From Mycolicibacterium arabiense (GTDB lineage Bacteria > Actinomycetota > Actinomycetes > Mycobacteriales > Mycobacteriaceae): 64,000 nt of DNA. The notes below the pieces were generated by a model. That model saw only the letters and a program-made list of their open reading frames with translations, was not told the DNA's origin and ran no database searches. The stretch spans positions 248,001 through 312,000 of the forward strand of contig NZ_AP022593.1 in assembly GCF_010731815.2 (NCBI RefSeq). Reading direction: 5' to 3'. A program made the position numbers and the translations under genes. Positions 35,230 through 45,268 of this stretch are shown in pieces (the first letter of the stretch is position 1; each line of letters opens with the position of its first letter).

Positions 35230-36657
35230 ATGAGTCCAGAACACTTCAGAGCCTCACGCCAGCTGTCGCGCCGAAACATGTTGGCCGCGATGGGCCTTGC
35301 CGGCGCGGCCGCTGCCACGCTGCCGGTGCTGTCGGCCTGCGGGGTGGGCGGCAAGGCCAGCGCACCCAACGGCGCGGACGCCGTCACCGGCGGCTTCGAC
35401 TGGCGCAAGGCCGCGGGGTCCACCATCAACGTCCTGCAGACGCCGCACCCCTACCAGGTGTCGTATCAACCGTTGCTCAAGGAGTTCACCGAACTCACCG
35501 GGATCAACGTCAACGTCGACCTGGTGCCCGAGGCGGACTACTTCACGAAGCTGAACACCGAGCTGGCCGGCGGCTCCGGCAAGCACGACGCATTCATGCT
35601 CGGTGCCTACTTCATCTGGCAGTACGGCCCGCCGGGATGGGTCGAGGACCTCGGGCCGTGGCTGCAGAACAGCGCCGCCACCAGCGCCGAGTACGACTTC
35701 GACGACATCTTCGAGGGACTGCGAACCTCGACGCGGTGGGACTTCACGCTCGGCAATCCGCTGGGAACCGGTGGGCAATGGGCGATTCCGTGGGGTTTCG
35801 AGAACAACGTGGTCGCCTACAACAAGCGGATCTTCGACGAGAAGGGCATCACCAAGCTGCCCGACAACCTCGACGACTTCATCCAGCTCGCCGTCGACCT
35901 GACCGACCGGTCGGAGAACCGGTACGGACTGTCGACGCGCGGGTCGAAGTCCTGGGCCACGATCCACCCGGGCTTCATGACCCAGTACACGCGCCAGGGC
36001 GCGGTCGACTACACCTGGAACGGCTCGGAACTGGTCGCGGAGATGGACAGCGACCAGGCCATCGACTTCACCCGCAAGTGGATCGACCTCCAGCACCAGG
36101 CCGGACCCACGTCGTGGACGACCTACGACTACCCCAACGCGACAGGCGATCTCGGCGACGGCAAGGCGATGATGGTGTTCGACGCCGACAGCGCCACGTA
36201 CCCGAAGAACAAGCCGGGGGCGAGCAAGGAAGCGGGCAACATCGCGTGGTACGCGGGACCCGCCGGGCCGGACGGCAACTACAAGACCAACCTGTGGACG
36301 TGGAGTTGGGCGATGAGCGCCAACTCTCGCAACAAGTTGCCTGCCTGGTTGTTCATCCAGTGGGCCACCGGCAAGGACTCGATGAACAAGGCGGTCGAGG
36401 GAGGCTCCTACGCCGATCCGGTTCGCCAGTCCGTGTTCGACACCACGTTCAAGCGGGTGGCGGCGGATCAGTTCGGCTATCTCGAGGCGTTCGAGACCGT
36501 CATCGGTGAGTCGAAGATCCAATTCACGCCGCAGAAGAAGTTCTTCGACACCACGCAGAACTGGGCCGTTGCGCTGCAGGACATCTACGGCGGGGACGAC
36601 GTGGCATCGCGCCTGCGCAGTCTGGCCAAGACCAACACCTCCAAGGTCAACCTCTAG
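35230..36657 (+). CDS. Polyol/sugar ABC transporter binding lipoprotein
   Basis: A 475-residue extracellular solute-binding lipoprotein. The N-terminus carries a twin-arginine pair (SRRNML), a hydrophobic stretch and lipobox LSAC, so export may use Tat. The mature part has family-1 binding-protein features (LLKEFTELTGINVNVD, YFIWQYGPPGWVEDL, AIPWGFENNVVAYNKRIF). GAAGGA lies upstream of ATG 35230. It follows eltD by 17 nt and should bind the tetritol in the cell-wall space for the downstream permeases. Confidence 0.87.
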   Translation: MSPEHFRASRQLSRRNMLAAMGLAGAAAATLPVLSACGVGGKASAPNGADAVTGGFDWRKAAGSTINVLQTPHPYQVSYQPLLKEFTELTGINVNVDLVPEADYFTKLNTELAGGSGKHDAFMLGAYFIWQYGPPGWVEDLGPWLQNSAATSAEYDFDDIFEGLRTSTRWDFTLGNPLGTGGQWAIPWGFENNVVAYNKRIFDEKGITKLPDNLDDFIQLAVDLTDRSENRYGLSTRGSKSWATIHPGFMTQYTRQGAVDYTWNGSELVAEMDSDQAIDFTRKWIDLQHQAGPTSWTTYDYPNATGDLGDGKAMMVFDADSATYPKNKPGASKEAGNIAWYAGPAGPDGNYKTNLWTWSWAMSANSRNKLPAWLFIQWATGKDSMNKAVEGGSYADPVRQSVFDTTFKRVAADQFGYLEAFETVIGESKIQFTPQKKFFDTTQNWAVALQDIYGGDDVASRLRSLAKTNTSKVNL

Positions 36658-36707
36658 GAACCGTTTCCAATGAAGAAGCCGTGTCCCATGACGAAACTAG
36701 GCCCCAC

Positions 36708-37664
36708 ATGACCACACAGACCCCGAAGGCACCGGCCACGTCACCCGACGAGCCGACCACCGAGACGCGCCGCCGGCCGCCCGAGGTACCGAGGTGGCGG
36801 CGCAAGCTGCGGCCGTACCTGCTGTCGATCCCGGCCCTCGTCATCGTCATCGGCATCCTCTATCCCTTTGCGGTGGGCGCCTACTACGCGTTCCTCAACT
36901 ACGCCGCGGTCAACCCGGACCCGCACTTCGTCTGGTTCCAGAACTTCGGCTCCGTCCTCGGCGACCAGGTGTTCTGGAAGAGCGTCCAGGTCACCGTCAC
37001 GTTCGCGGTCGCCGCCACGGCGGTAGAGACCGCACTCGGCGTCGGCCTCGCGCTGCTGCTGAACCGGTCGTCGATCATCGGCAAGATCTTCGAGAAGGTG
37101 CTGATTTTGCCGCTGATGATCGCCCCGGTGATCGCGGGCGTCATCTGGAAGCTGATGTTCAACCCGCAGTTCGGCGTCCTCAACCACGTTCTCGGACTGG
37201 GCAACACGTTCGACTGGCTGTCGGCGGGCAACGCCCTGTTCTCGGTGATCCTCGTCGACGTCTGGATCTTCACCCCGTTCGTCGCCATCCTGGTGCTGGC
37301 CGGCATCCGGTCGCTGCCCAAGGAACCGTTCGAGGCGTCCGAGGTCGACGGTGCCAACTGGTTCTACATGTTCCGCAAGCTGATGCTGCCGATGCTGTGG
37401 CCATACATCCTGGTCGCCGTCATCTTCCGATTCATGGACAACCTCAAGGTGTTCGACCACATCTACGTGCTGACCGCGGGCGGTCCGGGTGTCGCCACCC
37501 GATCGCTGCAGATCGGCGCATTCGAGGACTCGATCATCAACCTCGACTACTCACGCGGCAGCACGTACATGCTGCTGCTGTGGATCATCGTGTTCATCAC
37601 GGCGCGCTACCTGGTGAGCGTGCTCGGCAAGGCGCAGCGCCGTGCTGCCGGAGCGGAGTCCTAA
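36708..37664 (+). CDS. Polyol/sugar ABC transporter permease 1 (MalF/UgpA type)
   Basis: A 318-residue permease with six membrane helices and a charged N-terminal tail of about 40 residues. The permease loop EASEVDGANWFYMFRKLMLPML near residue 215 is the EAA motif that docks to the ATPase. ATG 36708 is preferred over GTG 36681. It pairs with the next permease to form the channel. Confidence 0.87.
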   Translation: MTTQTPKAPATSPDEPTTETRRRPPEVPRWRRKLRPYLLSIPALVIVIGILYPFAVGAYYAFLNYAAVNPDPHFVWFQNFGSVLGDQVFWKSVQVTVTFAVAATAVETALGVGLALLLNRSSIIGKIFEKVLILPLMIAPVIAGVIWKLMFNPQFGVLNHVLGLGNTFDWLSAGNALFSVILVDVWIFTPFVAILVLAGIRSLPKEPFEASEVDGANWFYMFRKLMLPMLWPYILVAVIFRFMDNLKVFDHIYVLTAGGPGVATRSLQIGAFEDSIINLDYSRGSTYMLLLWIIVFITARYLVSVLGKAQRRAAGAES

Positions 37665-37667
37665 GAC

Positions 37668-38555
37668 ATGGCCACCAAGTCGATGTTCAGCAGAGCCGAA
37701 CTGCTCCCCGGGCAGAAGCGGTTGTCGATCGGATCGGTGGCCGCCGACGTCGGCGTCGTCGTCTGGTTCGTGTTCTCGCTGTTCCCCATCTTCTGGATGC
37801 TGATGCTGGCGTTGAAGAACGCCGAACAGCAGACCACCACCTTCTTCCAGTTCAGCCCCACGTGGTCGAACTTCGCCACGGTGCTCTCGGACAGGGGCAC
37901 CGAATTGACGAGCGTCGACTTCAAGACGTCGATGCTCACCAGCCTGCTCAACTGCGGTGGCGCAGTGATCGTCTCGCTGGTCATCGGCATCCCGGCGGCC
38001 TACGCCGCGGGCCGCTGGCAGTACAAGGGCAGCAACGACCTGATGTTCCAGATGCTGTCGTTCCGGTTCGCCCCGGAGCTGATGGTCATCGTCCCGCTGT
38101 TCGTCATCTACAACCAGATCGGGTTGTTCGACACCAAGGTCGGCATGATCTGGGTGCTGCAGCTGGTGACGATGCCGCTGGTGGTGTGGATCCTGCGGTC
38201 GTACTTCCAGGACCTGCCCGAGGATCTCGAACAGGCTGCGCTGCTCGACGGGTACACCCGCAAGCGGGCCTTCCTGATGGTCGCGCTGCCGATCGTGCGG
38301 CCCGGCATCGCGGCGGCCGCGCTGCTCGCGTTCATCTTCGCCTGGAACAACTACGTGTTCCCGCTGATCCTCGCCGACAGCAACGCGGGCACCGTGACCG
38401 TCGCGATCACCAAGTTCCTCGGCGGCGGCGGGCAGGCCTACTACAACCTCACGGCAGCCGCGGCGCTCATCGCCGCACTGCCACCTCTCATACTCGCGCT
38501 CACGATCCAGCGATACCTGGTGCGTGGCCTGTCGTTCGGGGCGGTGAAGGCCTGA
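37668..38555 (+). CDS. Polyol/sugar ABC transporter permease 2 (MalG/UgpE type)
   Basis: A 295-residue permease. Six hydrophobic helices; the EAA loop is EQAALLDGYTRKRAFLMVALPIV near residue 190, and the C-terminal helix contains FAWNNYVFPLILA. It starts 3 nt after permease 1, and its TGA shares one base with the ATG of the first ATPase gene, so the operon is tightly coupled. Confidence 0.87.
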   Translation: MATKSMFSRAELLPGQKRLSIGSVAADVGVVVWFVFSLFPIFWMLMLALKNAEQQTTTFFQFSPTWSNFATVLSDRGTELTSVDFKTSMLTSLLNCGGAVIVSLVIGIPAAYAAGRWQYKGSNDLMFQMLSFRFAPELMVIVPLFVIYNQIGLFDTKVGMIWVLQLVTMPLVVWILRSYFQDLPEDLEQAALLDGYTRKRAFLMVALPIVRPGIAAAALLAFIFAWNNYVFPLILADSNAGTVTVAITKFLGGGGQAYYNLTAAAALIAALPPLILALTIQRYLVRGLSFGAVKA

Positions 38556-39685
38556 TGGCCAACGTAAGACTGCAGAACCTGTCCAAGTCGTTCGGCAAGA
38601 CCCAGGCCGTTCGCGACGTGTCCGTCGAGATCGCCGACGGCGAGTTCTTCGTCATCCTCGGCCCCAGTGGCGCGGGCAAGACCACCACGCTGAAGTCGAT
38701 CGCGGGACTCGTCGACATCGACGCCGGCGAGGTCTCCATCGGCGGGACCGACGTCACGAACGTCGAGCCCTACCACCGCAACGTGGCGATGGCGTTCGAG
38801 AGTTACGCGCTCTACCCGCAGAAGACGGTCAGCGAGAACCTGGCCTCGCCGCTGAAGTCCGGCCGGACCGGGACCTACACCGAGGCGCAGCGCACCGAGC
38901 GCATCGACCAGGTGACCAGCACGCTGGGAATCAACCACCTGCTCGGCCGCTTCCCGAGGGAGCTGTCGAACGGCCAGCGCCAACGCGTGGCCCTGGGCCG
39001 GGTGCTGGTGCGGCCCGCGGACGTGTACCTGCTCGACGAGCCGCTGAGCCACCTCGACGCCAAGCTGCGCGCGGCGATGCGGGCGGAGCTCAAGCAACTC
39101 GGCGCGATGTCGAACACGACCACCGTCTACGTCACGCACGACTATCAGGAGGCACTGGCCCTCGGTGACCGCATCGCGGTGATGCGCGGGGGCGAGTTCG
39201 TCCAGATCGGTACGCCGGAGGAGATCTGGCGCGCTCCGGCCGACACGTTCGTGGCACGGGCGCTCGGTCAGCCCGAGATCAACATGCTCGACGGTGTCGT
39301 GGACAACGGCCGGATCAGGCTGGGGGACAGCTCGTTCGACGTCCCGGTGCCGGCCGGCGTCACGGTGTCCGCCGGTGACCGGGTGCGCGTCGGCCTGCGG
39401 CCCTGTGACCTGCACGTGTCGCCGTCCGGATCCCTGCGCGGCACCGTGCAGCTCGCCGAGCGGCTGGGCCGCAACGTCGAGCTGACGGTGGCCATCGGCG
39501 GGGAGCAGCTCATCGTGCTCGCCTCGGGCCGCGAGGGCGTCGGCGAGGGCGCGCCGGTATCCATGACCGTCGCCGACCACGACGTCCACGTCTTCCGAGC
39601 ACTCGGGGACTCGGCGACGACCGCGGGCGATGGTGACACCACCCGGCTGGGTGCACACGACGACGAACTGGAGGCAGCACGGTGA
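38555..39685 (+). CDS. Polyol/sugar ABC transporter ATPase 1, Q-loop Glu
   Basis: A 376-residue MalK/UgpC-type ATPase. Walker A GPSGAGKTTT (36-45), signature LSNGQRQRVALGRVL, Walker B VYLLDEPLSHLD, switch VTHDYQEA, then a C-terminal TOBE regulatory region. The Q-loop position is Glu82 (AFESYALYP) instead of Gln, and the signature Gly is Asn. It overlaps the permease by one base (TGATG). It forms a likely heterodimer with the following ATPase. Confidence 0.87.
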   Translation: MANVRLQNLSKSFGKTQAVRDVSVEIADGEFFVILGPSGAGKTTTLKSIAGLVDIDAGEVSIGGTDVTNVEPYHRNVAMAFESYALYPQKTVSENLASPLKSGRTGTYTEAQRTERIDQVTSTLGINHLLGRFPRELSNGQRQRVALGRVLVRPADVYLLDEPLSHLDAKLRAAMRAELKQLGAMSNTTTVYVTHDYQEALALGDRIAVMRGGEFVQIGTPEEIWRAPADTFVARALGQPEINMLDGVVDNGRIRLGDSSFDVPVPAGVTVSAGDRVRVGLRPCDLHVSPSGSLRGTVQLAERLGRNVELTVAIGGEQLIVLASGREGVGEGAPVSMTVADHDVHVFRALGDSATTAGDGDTTRLGAHDDELEAAR

Positions 39686-40818
39686 TGACGACGACGACGG
39701 AGCCACCCGCGACCACCACCGCCCAGAGCCTGACGCTGACCGACCTGGTCAAGACCTACACCGCGCGCGGCCGGGAGAGCTTCGCGGCGGTCAAGGGCAT
39801 CAACTTGGACATCGCGCCCGGCGAACTGGTTGCGCTGCTGGGTCCGTCGGGATGCGGGAAGACCACGACGCTGCGGATGATCGCCGGGCTCGAGACGGTG
39901 ACGAGCGGCTCGATCAAGATCGGTGATCGCGAGGTGTCGCAGCTCCCCGCAGCCAAGCGCGGCATCGGCGTCGGGTTCGAGAGCTACGCGCTGTACCCGC
40001 CACTGTCGGTGCGGGACAACCTGCTCTACGGGCTGAAGGCCCGCAAGGTCAAGGGCGCCGAACAGATGGTGGGGTCGATCAGCGCGCGCCTCGAGATGGA
40101 CGATCTGCTCGAACTCCGCCCCGCGGGCCTGTCCAGTGGTCAGAAGCAGCGGGTCGCGTTGGCGCGTGCCCTGGTCCGCAACCCACCGGTGCTGCTCCTC
40201 GACGAGCCGCTCAGTCACCTCGACGCCGCGGCGCGCCAGCGGGTGCGCCGCGAGCTGAAGATCCTGCAGCGCGAATTCGGTTACACCACGATCGTCGTCA
40301 CCCACGATCAGGTGGAGGCGTTGTCGCTCGCGGACCGCCTCGCAGTGATGGACGCGGGCGTCGTGCAGCAGTTCGGCACCCCCGACGAGGTATTCGACGA
40401 TCCGGCCAATCTGTTCGTCGCGCAGTTCGTCGGCGAGCCGGCCATCAATGTCGTCCGCGGTGTGGTGAGGACCTCGGGCGGAACCACTCGCGTCGAGATC
40501 GGCTCGCGCGCCGGTCATCTCGAGACCACGGCGACCGACGTGCCGGACGGCACCGAAGTCACCGTCGGCGTCAGGCCGCAGGACTGCGTGTTGAGCACCG
40601 ACGCCGCGGGTGCGGGCGGCATCTCGGTCACGGTCGCCTACTTCGAGCACCTCCTCGAATTCGGCCTCGCCACCACTACGGTGGCAGGCATGGAGGAGGG
40701 CATCGTCGTGCAGACCCCCGCGCAGGACTCCTTCGAGCCGGAACAACAGGTGGTCGTGACCGCGCCGCCGGAGCGCGTCTACCTGTTCGACACCGATACG
40801 GGGCAAAGGCTGCGATGA
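39685..40818 (+). CDS. Polyol/sugar ABC transporter ATPase 2, Q-loop Glu
   Basis: A 377-residue second ATPase of the same system: Walker [11 protein letters not shown], signature [15 protein letters not shown], Walker B VLLLDEPLSHLD, switch VTHDQVEA, C-terminal TOBE domain (VTVGVRPQD). The Q-loop is again Glu (Glu99, GFESYALYP). ATG 39685 shares a base with the preceding TGA; GTG 39682 is an alternative. Two separate ATPases per importer recall the rhizobial glycerol transporter GlpST. Ends overlapping derK by 4 nt. Confidence 0.87.
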   Translation: MTTTTEPPATTTAQSLTLTDLVKTYTARGRESFAAVKGINLDIAPGELVALLGPSGCGKTTTLRMIAGLETVTSGSIKIGDREVSQLPAAKRGIGVGFESYALYPPLSVRDNLLYGLKARKVKGAEQMVGSISARLEMDDLLELRPAGLSSGQKQRVALARALVRNPPVLLLDEPLSHLDAAARQRVRRELKILQREFGYTTIVVTHDQVEALSLADRLAVMDAGVVQQFGTPDEVFDDPANLFVAQFVGEPAINVVRGVVRTSGGTTRVEIGSRAGHLETTATDVPDGTEVTVGVRPQDCVLSTDAAGAGGISVTVAYFEHLLEFGLATTTVAGMEEGIVVQTPAQDSFEPEQQVVVTAPPERVYLFDTDTGQRLR

Positions 40819-42554
40819 CCAAGCTGTTCAACGATCCGGCCCGCTTCACCGAGGACATGCTCGTCGGGTTCCTCGACGCCAACGCCCGGTACGTCGTCGG
40901 CGTGCCCGGCGGCGTGGTGCGTGCCCAGCAGACCCGGCCGGGCAAGGTCGCGGTCGTGATCGGCGGGGGATCGGGCCACTACCCGGCCTTCTGCGGCACC
41001 GTCGGGCCGGGATTCGCCGACGGCGCCGTCGTCGGCAACGTGTTCACCTCGCCGTCGTCCGAGGACGCCGCATCGGTGGCGAGGGCCGCACACGGTGACG
41101 CCGGCGTGCTGCTCACCACGGGCAACTACGCCGGTGACGTCATGAACTTCACCCTGGCGGTGACGCAGTTGCGCAGCGAGGGCATCGAGGCCGAGTACTT
41201 CGCCGTCACCGATGACGTGGCCAGCGCACCCAAGGGCGAGGAAGCCAAACGCCGGGGCATCGCAGGCGATTTCACGGTGTTCAAGTGCGCGAGCGCCGCC
41301 GCCGAGGCGGGACTGGACCTGCCCGGCGTGGTCCGGGTTGCGGAGGCGGCCAATGCGGCGACCAGGACACTGGGCGTCGCGTTCGACGGCTGCACGCTCC
41401 CCGGTGCCGACCATCCGTTGTTCACGGTGCCCGAGGGGCAGATGGGCCTCGGGCTCGGCATTCACGGCGAGCCGGGCGTGGCCGACGAGGACATGCCCAC
41501 CGCGGAGCAGTTGGCGCACACCCTCGTCGACGGTGTGCTCGGCGACTACAGCGAGGGCGACTCGAAGCGGATCGCGGTCATCCTGAACGGGCTCGGACGC
41601 ACCAAGTACGAGGAGCTGTTCGTGGTGTGGGGGACCGTGGCCGGACTCCTGCGCGACCGTGGCTACGAGATCGTCGAACCCGAGGTCGGCGAGCTGGTGA
41701 CCAGCCTCGACATGGCAGGCTGCTCGCTGACGGTGATGTGGCTCGACGACGAACTCGAGCAGTACTGGACCGCACCGGCGGACAGCCCGGCGTACCGCAA
41801 GGGCGCGGCGGTACCGACCGAGGGGCAGCAGCGCCTCGACCCGGTGGCCGACTCCGCCGCGCCGTCAGTGGATCTGGCCGGACTCGCCGACGACGACGGC
41901 CGCTCCGGCGGCCGGCTCGTGGCGCGGGCGCTCGAGGCGATGGCGGCGATGCTCGCCGACGCGGAGGACGAACTCGGCCGCATCGACGCGGTCGCCGGTG
42001 ACGGCGACCACGGCCGCGGCATGGTGAAGGGGTCGTCGGCCGCATCGGCCGCCGCCGCAGCCGCCGCTAACGAAGGCGCCGGTCAGGGCTCGGTACTCGC
42101 TGCCGCGGGCCGGGAGTGGGCGGCCAAGGCCGGCGGGACCTCGGGCGTGCTGTGGGGAGCGATGCTCGGCGCTCTCGGTGCCCGACTCGGTGACACCGGA
42201 CGACCCAACGCGGCGACGGTGGCGGCAGGAATGCGCGAGGGGTACGACGCGTTGGTCTCTCTCGGCGGTGCCGCACCCGGTGACAAGACGATGCTGGATG
42301 CACTGCTGCCGTTCGTCGAGGAGTTGGAACGGCGTGTGGCCGAGGGCGAGTCGTGGCAGGACGGGTGGCGCCGCGCCGCCGACGTCGCGACCACGGCCGC
42401 TCGGGACACCGCAGGCATGCGGCCGAAGGTGGGGCGAGCCCGCCCGCTGGCCGAACGAAGCATCGGGACACCCGATGCGGGAGCGACCTCGCTAGCGATG
42501 TGCGCGCACACGGTGGTCGAGAGTTTCTCGACGAGTACCAAGGGAGACAACTGA
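40815..42554 (+). CDS. derK: DhaK-DhaL fused tetrulose kinase (D-erythrulose kinase type)
   Basis: A 579-residue ATP-dependent kinase of the dihydroxyacetone-kinase family. The DhaK domain (1-330) has [12 protein letters not shown] and His217 in GLGIHGEPG, which binds the ketose covalently. The DhaL domain (360-579) has the metal/ATP motif GDGDHGRGM at 396-403. In the tetritol pathway of M. smegmatis a kinase of this family makes D-erythrulose 4-phosphate. It overlaps both neighbours by a few bases. Dihydroxyacetone or L-erythrulose remain possible substrates. Confidence 0.78.
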   Translation: MTKLFNDPARFTEDMLVGFLDANARYVVGVPGGVVRAQQTRPGKVAVVIGGGSGHYPAFCGTVGPGFADGAVVGNVFTSPSSEDAASVARAAHGDAGVLLTTGNYAGDVMNFTLAVTQLRSEGIEAEYFAVTDDVASAPKGEEAKRRGIAGDFTVFKCASAAAEAGLDLPGVVRVAEAANAATRTLGVAFDGCTLPGADHPLFTVPEGQMGLGLGIHGEPGVADEDMPTAEQLAHTLVDGVLGDYSEGDSKRIAVILNGLGRTKYEELFVVWGTVAGLLRDRGYEIVEPEVGELVTSLDMAGCSLTVMWLDDELEQYWTAPADSPAYRKGAAVPTEGQQRLDPVADSAAPSVDLAGLADDDGRSGGRLVARALEAMAAMLADAEDELGRIDAVAGDGDHGRGMVKGSSAASAAAAAAANEGAGQGSVLAAAGREWAAKAGGTSGVLWGAMLGALGARLGDTGRPNAATVAAGMREGYDALVSLGGAAPGDKTMLDALLPFVEELERRVAEGESWQDGWRRAADVATTAARDTAGMRPKVGRARPLAERSIGTPDAGATSLAMCAHTVVESFSTSTKGDN

Positions 42555-43033
42555 TGAGTGACCAGGGCGGGCTGCGCATCGTCGTCGGTTCCGACGATGC
42601 GGGATCCCAGTACAAGGAGGCGCTCAAGAGCGACCTGCAGGCGGACTCGCGCGTCGCCGACGTGATCGACGTCGGCGTCACCGCCGACGAGGACACCGCC
42701 TACCCGCACGTCGCCGTCGCGGCGGCGAGGCTGATCGCCGAGGGCAAGGCTGATCGCGCACTCCTGGTGTGCGGCACTGGACTTGGCGTGGCGATCAGCG
42801 CGAACAAGGTGCCGGGCATCCGCGCCGTCACCGCGCACGACAGCTACTCGGTGGAGCGGTCGGTGCTGTCGAACAACGCTCAGGTGCTCTGCTTCGGGCA
42901 ACGCGTCATCGGACTCGAGTTGGCGCGTCGCCTCGCTGGTGACTGGCTCGGCTACGAGTTCGATCCGCAGAGCCCGTCGGCCGAGAAGGTCGCCGCGATC
43001 GGTGGGTACGAGTCAGGCGGCTCGTCCTGCTAG
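42554..43033 (+). CDS. derI: RpiB/LacAB-family tetrulose-phosphate isomerase
   Basis: A 159-residue isomerase of the RpiB/LacAB family: SDDAG near residue 14, active Cys73 in [16 protein letters not shown], His95 in [23 protein letters not shown]. Last gene of the operon. The expected reaction is D-erythrulose 4-phosphate to D-erythrose 4-phosphate, which enters the pentose phosphate pathway. Ordinary ribose 5-phosphate isomerase is the alternative. Its TAG stop shares the palindrome CTAG with the stop of the opposite-strand gene. Confidence 0.78.
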   Translation: MSDQGGLRIVVGSDDAGSQYKEALKSDLQADSRVADVIDVGVTADEDTAYPHVAVAAARLIAEGKADRALLVCGTGLGVAISANKVPGIRAVTAHDSYSVERSVLSNNAQVLCFGQRVIGLELARRLAGDWLGYEFDPQSPSAEKVAAIGGYESGGSSC

Positions 43034-43581
43034 GACAGCCCGGCCAGCTGTAGCGGGTTGGTGGTTGCCGCCGGGGGTATGCCGAAGTTCGGGGGAATGG
43101 CACCGGTAGCGGGCAACCCGGCGGGTAGTGCTGCGTTGCTCATGCCCAGCAATTGCATCAGCGGTGCGACGTTGCCGTTGGCGAGTTGCGCCATGGCGTT
43201 GGGGCATTGGGATTGAATCACCATGCCCGCGACCGCACCTCCGACCGACGACACCAGCCCGCCGTTACCACCTGCCGCGAGGGCGTTGGACGCGAGGCCG
43301 CTGCCGGGCTGCACCAGTAGCGGGCAGAGTGCTTGTCCCACTTGGGCTATCGCGTTGGTGATCGTGCCGTTGCCCGTGATGCCCGTACTGCCGAGCACGT
43401 CGGTGTACGAACCGCCCACCGGCTCGGCCTGGGCCGGCGAGGACCACGCGACGGCGGCGATCAGGATCGCGCCCGCTATGAGCACCGGACGCAGCACCGC
43501 GTCCACGACGACGATGACCTTGGCGGTGGTGACCCCGACACGCCGGGTTCCTCCCCGGCGTTGCACGCTCAGAACGGCCAT
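43030..43581 (-). CDS. Secreted hydrophobic conserved protein
   Basis: A 183-residue exported protein. A basic N-terminus is followed by a hydrophobic signal ([18 protein letters not shown]) and an AQA cleavage site near residue 52. The mature part is Gly/Ala/Asn-rich with two Cys (ALCPLLV and QSQCPNAM), likely one disulfide, and a Pro-rich end. It resembles small mycobacterial secreted proteins, but I name no family. GAGGAG precedes the ATG. The gap 43582-43809 between it and the next gene shows nothing I can assign. Confidence 0.7.
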   Translation of the reverse strand: MAVLSVQRRGGTRRVGVTTAKVIVVVDAVLRPVLIAGAILIAAVAWSSPAQAEPVGGSYTDVLGSTGITGNGTITNAIAQVGQALCPLLVQPGSGLASNALAAGGNGGLVSSVGGAVAGMVIQSQCPNAMAQLANGNVAPLMQLLGMSNAALPAGLPATGAIPPNFGIPPAATTNPLQLAGLS

Positions 43582-43809
43582 GTCAGCTCCTCGTCACGCT
43601 TCAGTCCCCGGCACTGGCCTTCGGCGGTGGGTAGCGCTGCCACATCAGCCACTGGTTTCACTTCGATAACGATGGACTACTCGTGTCACAGAATGGCCAC
43701 GGTCGGATAAACGTTCGACTTTCCGCCGTTTCCTTAGCGTGCTCTCACAGTGTCGCGTGTGAAACTGCGCGGCTTCCGGCGCCGCCGAGCAAATGGGCTG
43801 TGCCCGAGG

Positions 43810-45120
43810 TCAATCGGCCTTCGGCATCGGAATGCCCTCGCTGGCGGCGAACTGCGCGTCCTCCTGCGACGACAATCCGATCGACACGACCGAGCGGTCG
43901 AACACGGCGTCGGTGAGGTAGGCCAGCGAGACGGCCCAGCGGTTGACGAACCTGGGAATCGCATAGAGGTGGTAGGCCCGGGTGACCACCTTGGCCGGGA
44001 AGCCGGACAGCGCGACGTTGAGCGGATTGGCAACCGCGTACCCCGGGCCGAGATCCACGACCAGGCCCATGTTGCGATGCTTGTACAGCTTCTTGGTTCC
44101 GTAGCCGAGCGTGGCAGCGACGTTGCGCGCCAACGTCTTTCCCTGGCGGGTGGCGTGCTGCGCGGTGGGCGGGGTGATCTTGCCAGGCTCGGTGAGGTCC
44201 GGCACGGCCGCGGCGTCGCCCGCTGCGAAGACGTGGGGATGGCCCGCTACCGACAGATCCGCCTGCACCTTCAGCCGGCCGCGCTCCATCTCCAGGCCGA
44301 GGTCGGCGATCAGTGGTGCTCCGGTGACGCCGGTGACCCACGCGACGGTGCGCGTGTCGATGCGCGAGTCGTCGGTGAGGATGACGTGATCGGCGTGGAC
44401 TTCCTTGAGCGTCATGCCGAGTCGGACGTCGATGCCGCGCTCCTGCAGCACACGCATGGCCGCAGCGCCGAGTCGATCGCCAACCTCCGGCATGACCTGC
44501 TCGGCCATGTCGAGCAGGACGAAGCGGACGGTCGCGCGGTCGAAGCCCATCTGGTCGGCGGCCGCGTCCGCCAGTGCCCGCAGCTGCACGGCGAGTTCGG
44601 TGCCCGAGTACGACGCGCCGACGATCACGACCGTCCGGCGGGCCTGGGTCCGCTGTGGGTCGTCGTCGATGCCGGCAAGCTCCAGCTGCTCGAGCACGTG
44701 GTCGCGTAGATAGAGGGCCTCGGCGGTGGACTTGAGCCCGCGCGCGTGGGTTGCCAGGCCTGGCACGTCGAACAGGCGCGTGACCGATCCGGGGGTGAGC
44801 ACCAGTCGGTCCCAGGAGTGGTCGCGCCGTCGGCCTTCGGGGTCGGTATAGGTCAGGGCACGGCCCTCGATGTCGACGGAGTCGACGCGACCCCGCACGA
44901 TCTTCACCCCGCGCAGCGTGTTGGCCAACGGAATGGTGACGAAGCGTGCGTCGACGACGCCGCCCGCCACGTCGGGCAGCAGCGGTGTGTACAGCATGTA
45001 GTCGACCGGCGAGATCATCGTGACGTCCACCGCCGCATCGTGTTTGCCGAGGATGCGGACGAGTTTGCGCGCGCATTCGAACCCGGTGAAGCCGCTGCCG
45101 ACGATGACCACTGACGTCAT
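43810..45120 (-). CDS. NDH-2-like FAD-dependent pyridine-nucleotide oxidoreductase
   Basis: A 436-residue two-dinucleotide-fold flavoprotein. The FAD fold is VVIVGSGFTGFECARKL at the N-terminus. A second fold is VVIVGASYSGTELAVQL near 165, and the FAD-closing motif HVFAAGDAAAV lies near 290. Overall like type II NADH dehydrogenases, with a hydrophobic C-terminal region that could associate with the membrane. ATG 45120 has a strong G-rich site; the longer frame from 45261 is unlikely. It differs from canonical Ndh, so the electron acceptor is uncertain. Confidence 0.82.
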   Translation of the reverse strand: MTSVVIVGSGFTGFECARKLVRILGKHDAAVDVTMISPVDYMLYTPLLPDVAGGVVDARFVTIPLANTLRGVKIVRGRVDSVDIEGRALTYTDPEGRRRDHSWDRLVLTPGSVTRLFDVPGLATHARGLKSTAEALYLRDHVLEQLELAGIDDDPQRTQARRTVVIVGASYSGTELAVQLRALADAAADQMGFDRATVRFVLLDMAEQVMPEVGDRLGAAAMRVLQERGIDVRLGMTLKEVHADHVILTDDSRIDTRTVAWVTGVTGAPLIADLGLEMERGRLKVQADLSVAGHPHVFAAGDAAAVPDLTEPGKITPPTAQHATRQGKTLARNVAATLGYGTKKLYKHRNMGLVVDLGPGYAVANPLNVALSGFPAKVVTRAYHLYAIPRFVNRWAVSLAYLTDAVFDRSVVSIGLSSQEDAQFAASEGIPMPKAD

Positions 45121-45268
45121 GGACTCCACCCTCCCAGCACGAAGTCCCACTACCCAGCGCGCCGGTGGCTGAAACGGCGAGGCCCTCGTCGACCGTTCGT
45201 CATCTGCGAACGGTATGTCCGGATAAATCGCGTGGACGCGAACGGTCGGCCTCCCGTTCAATGCGAGG

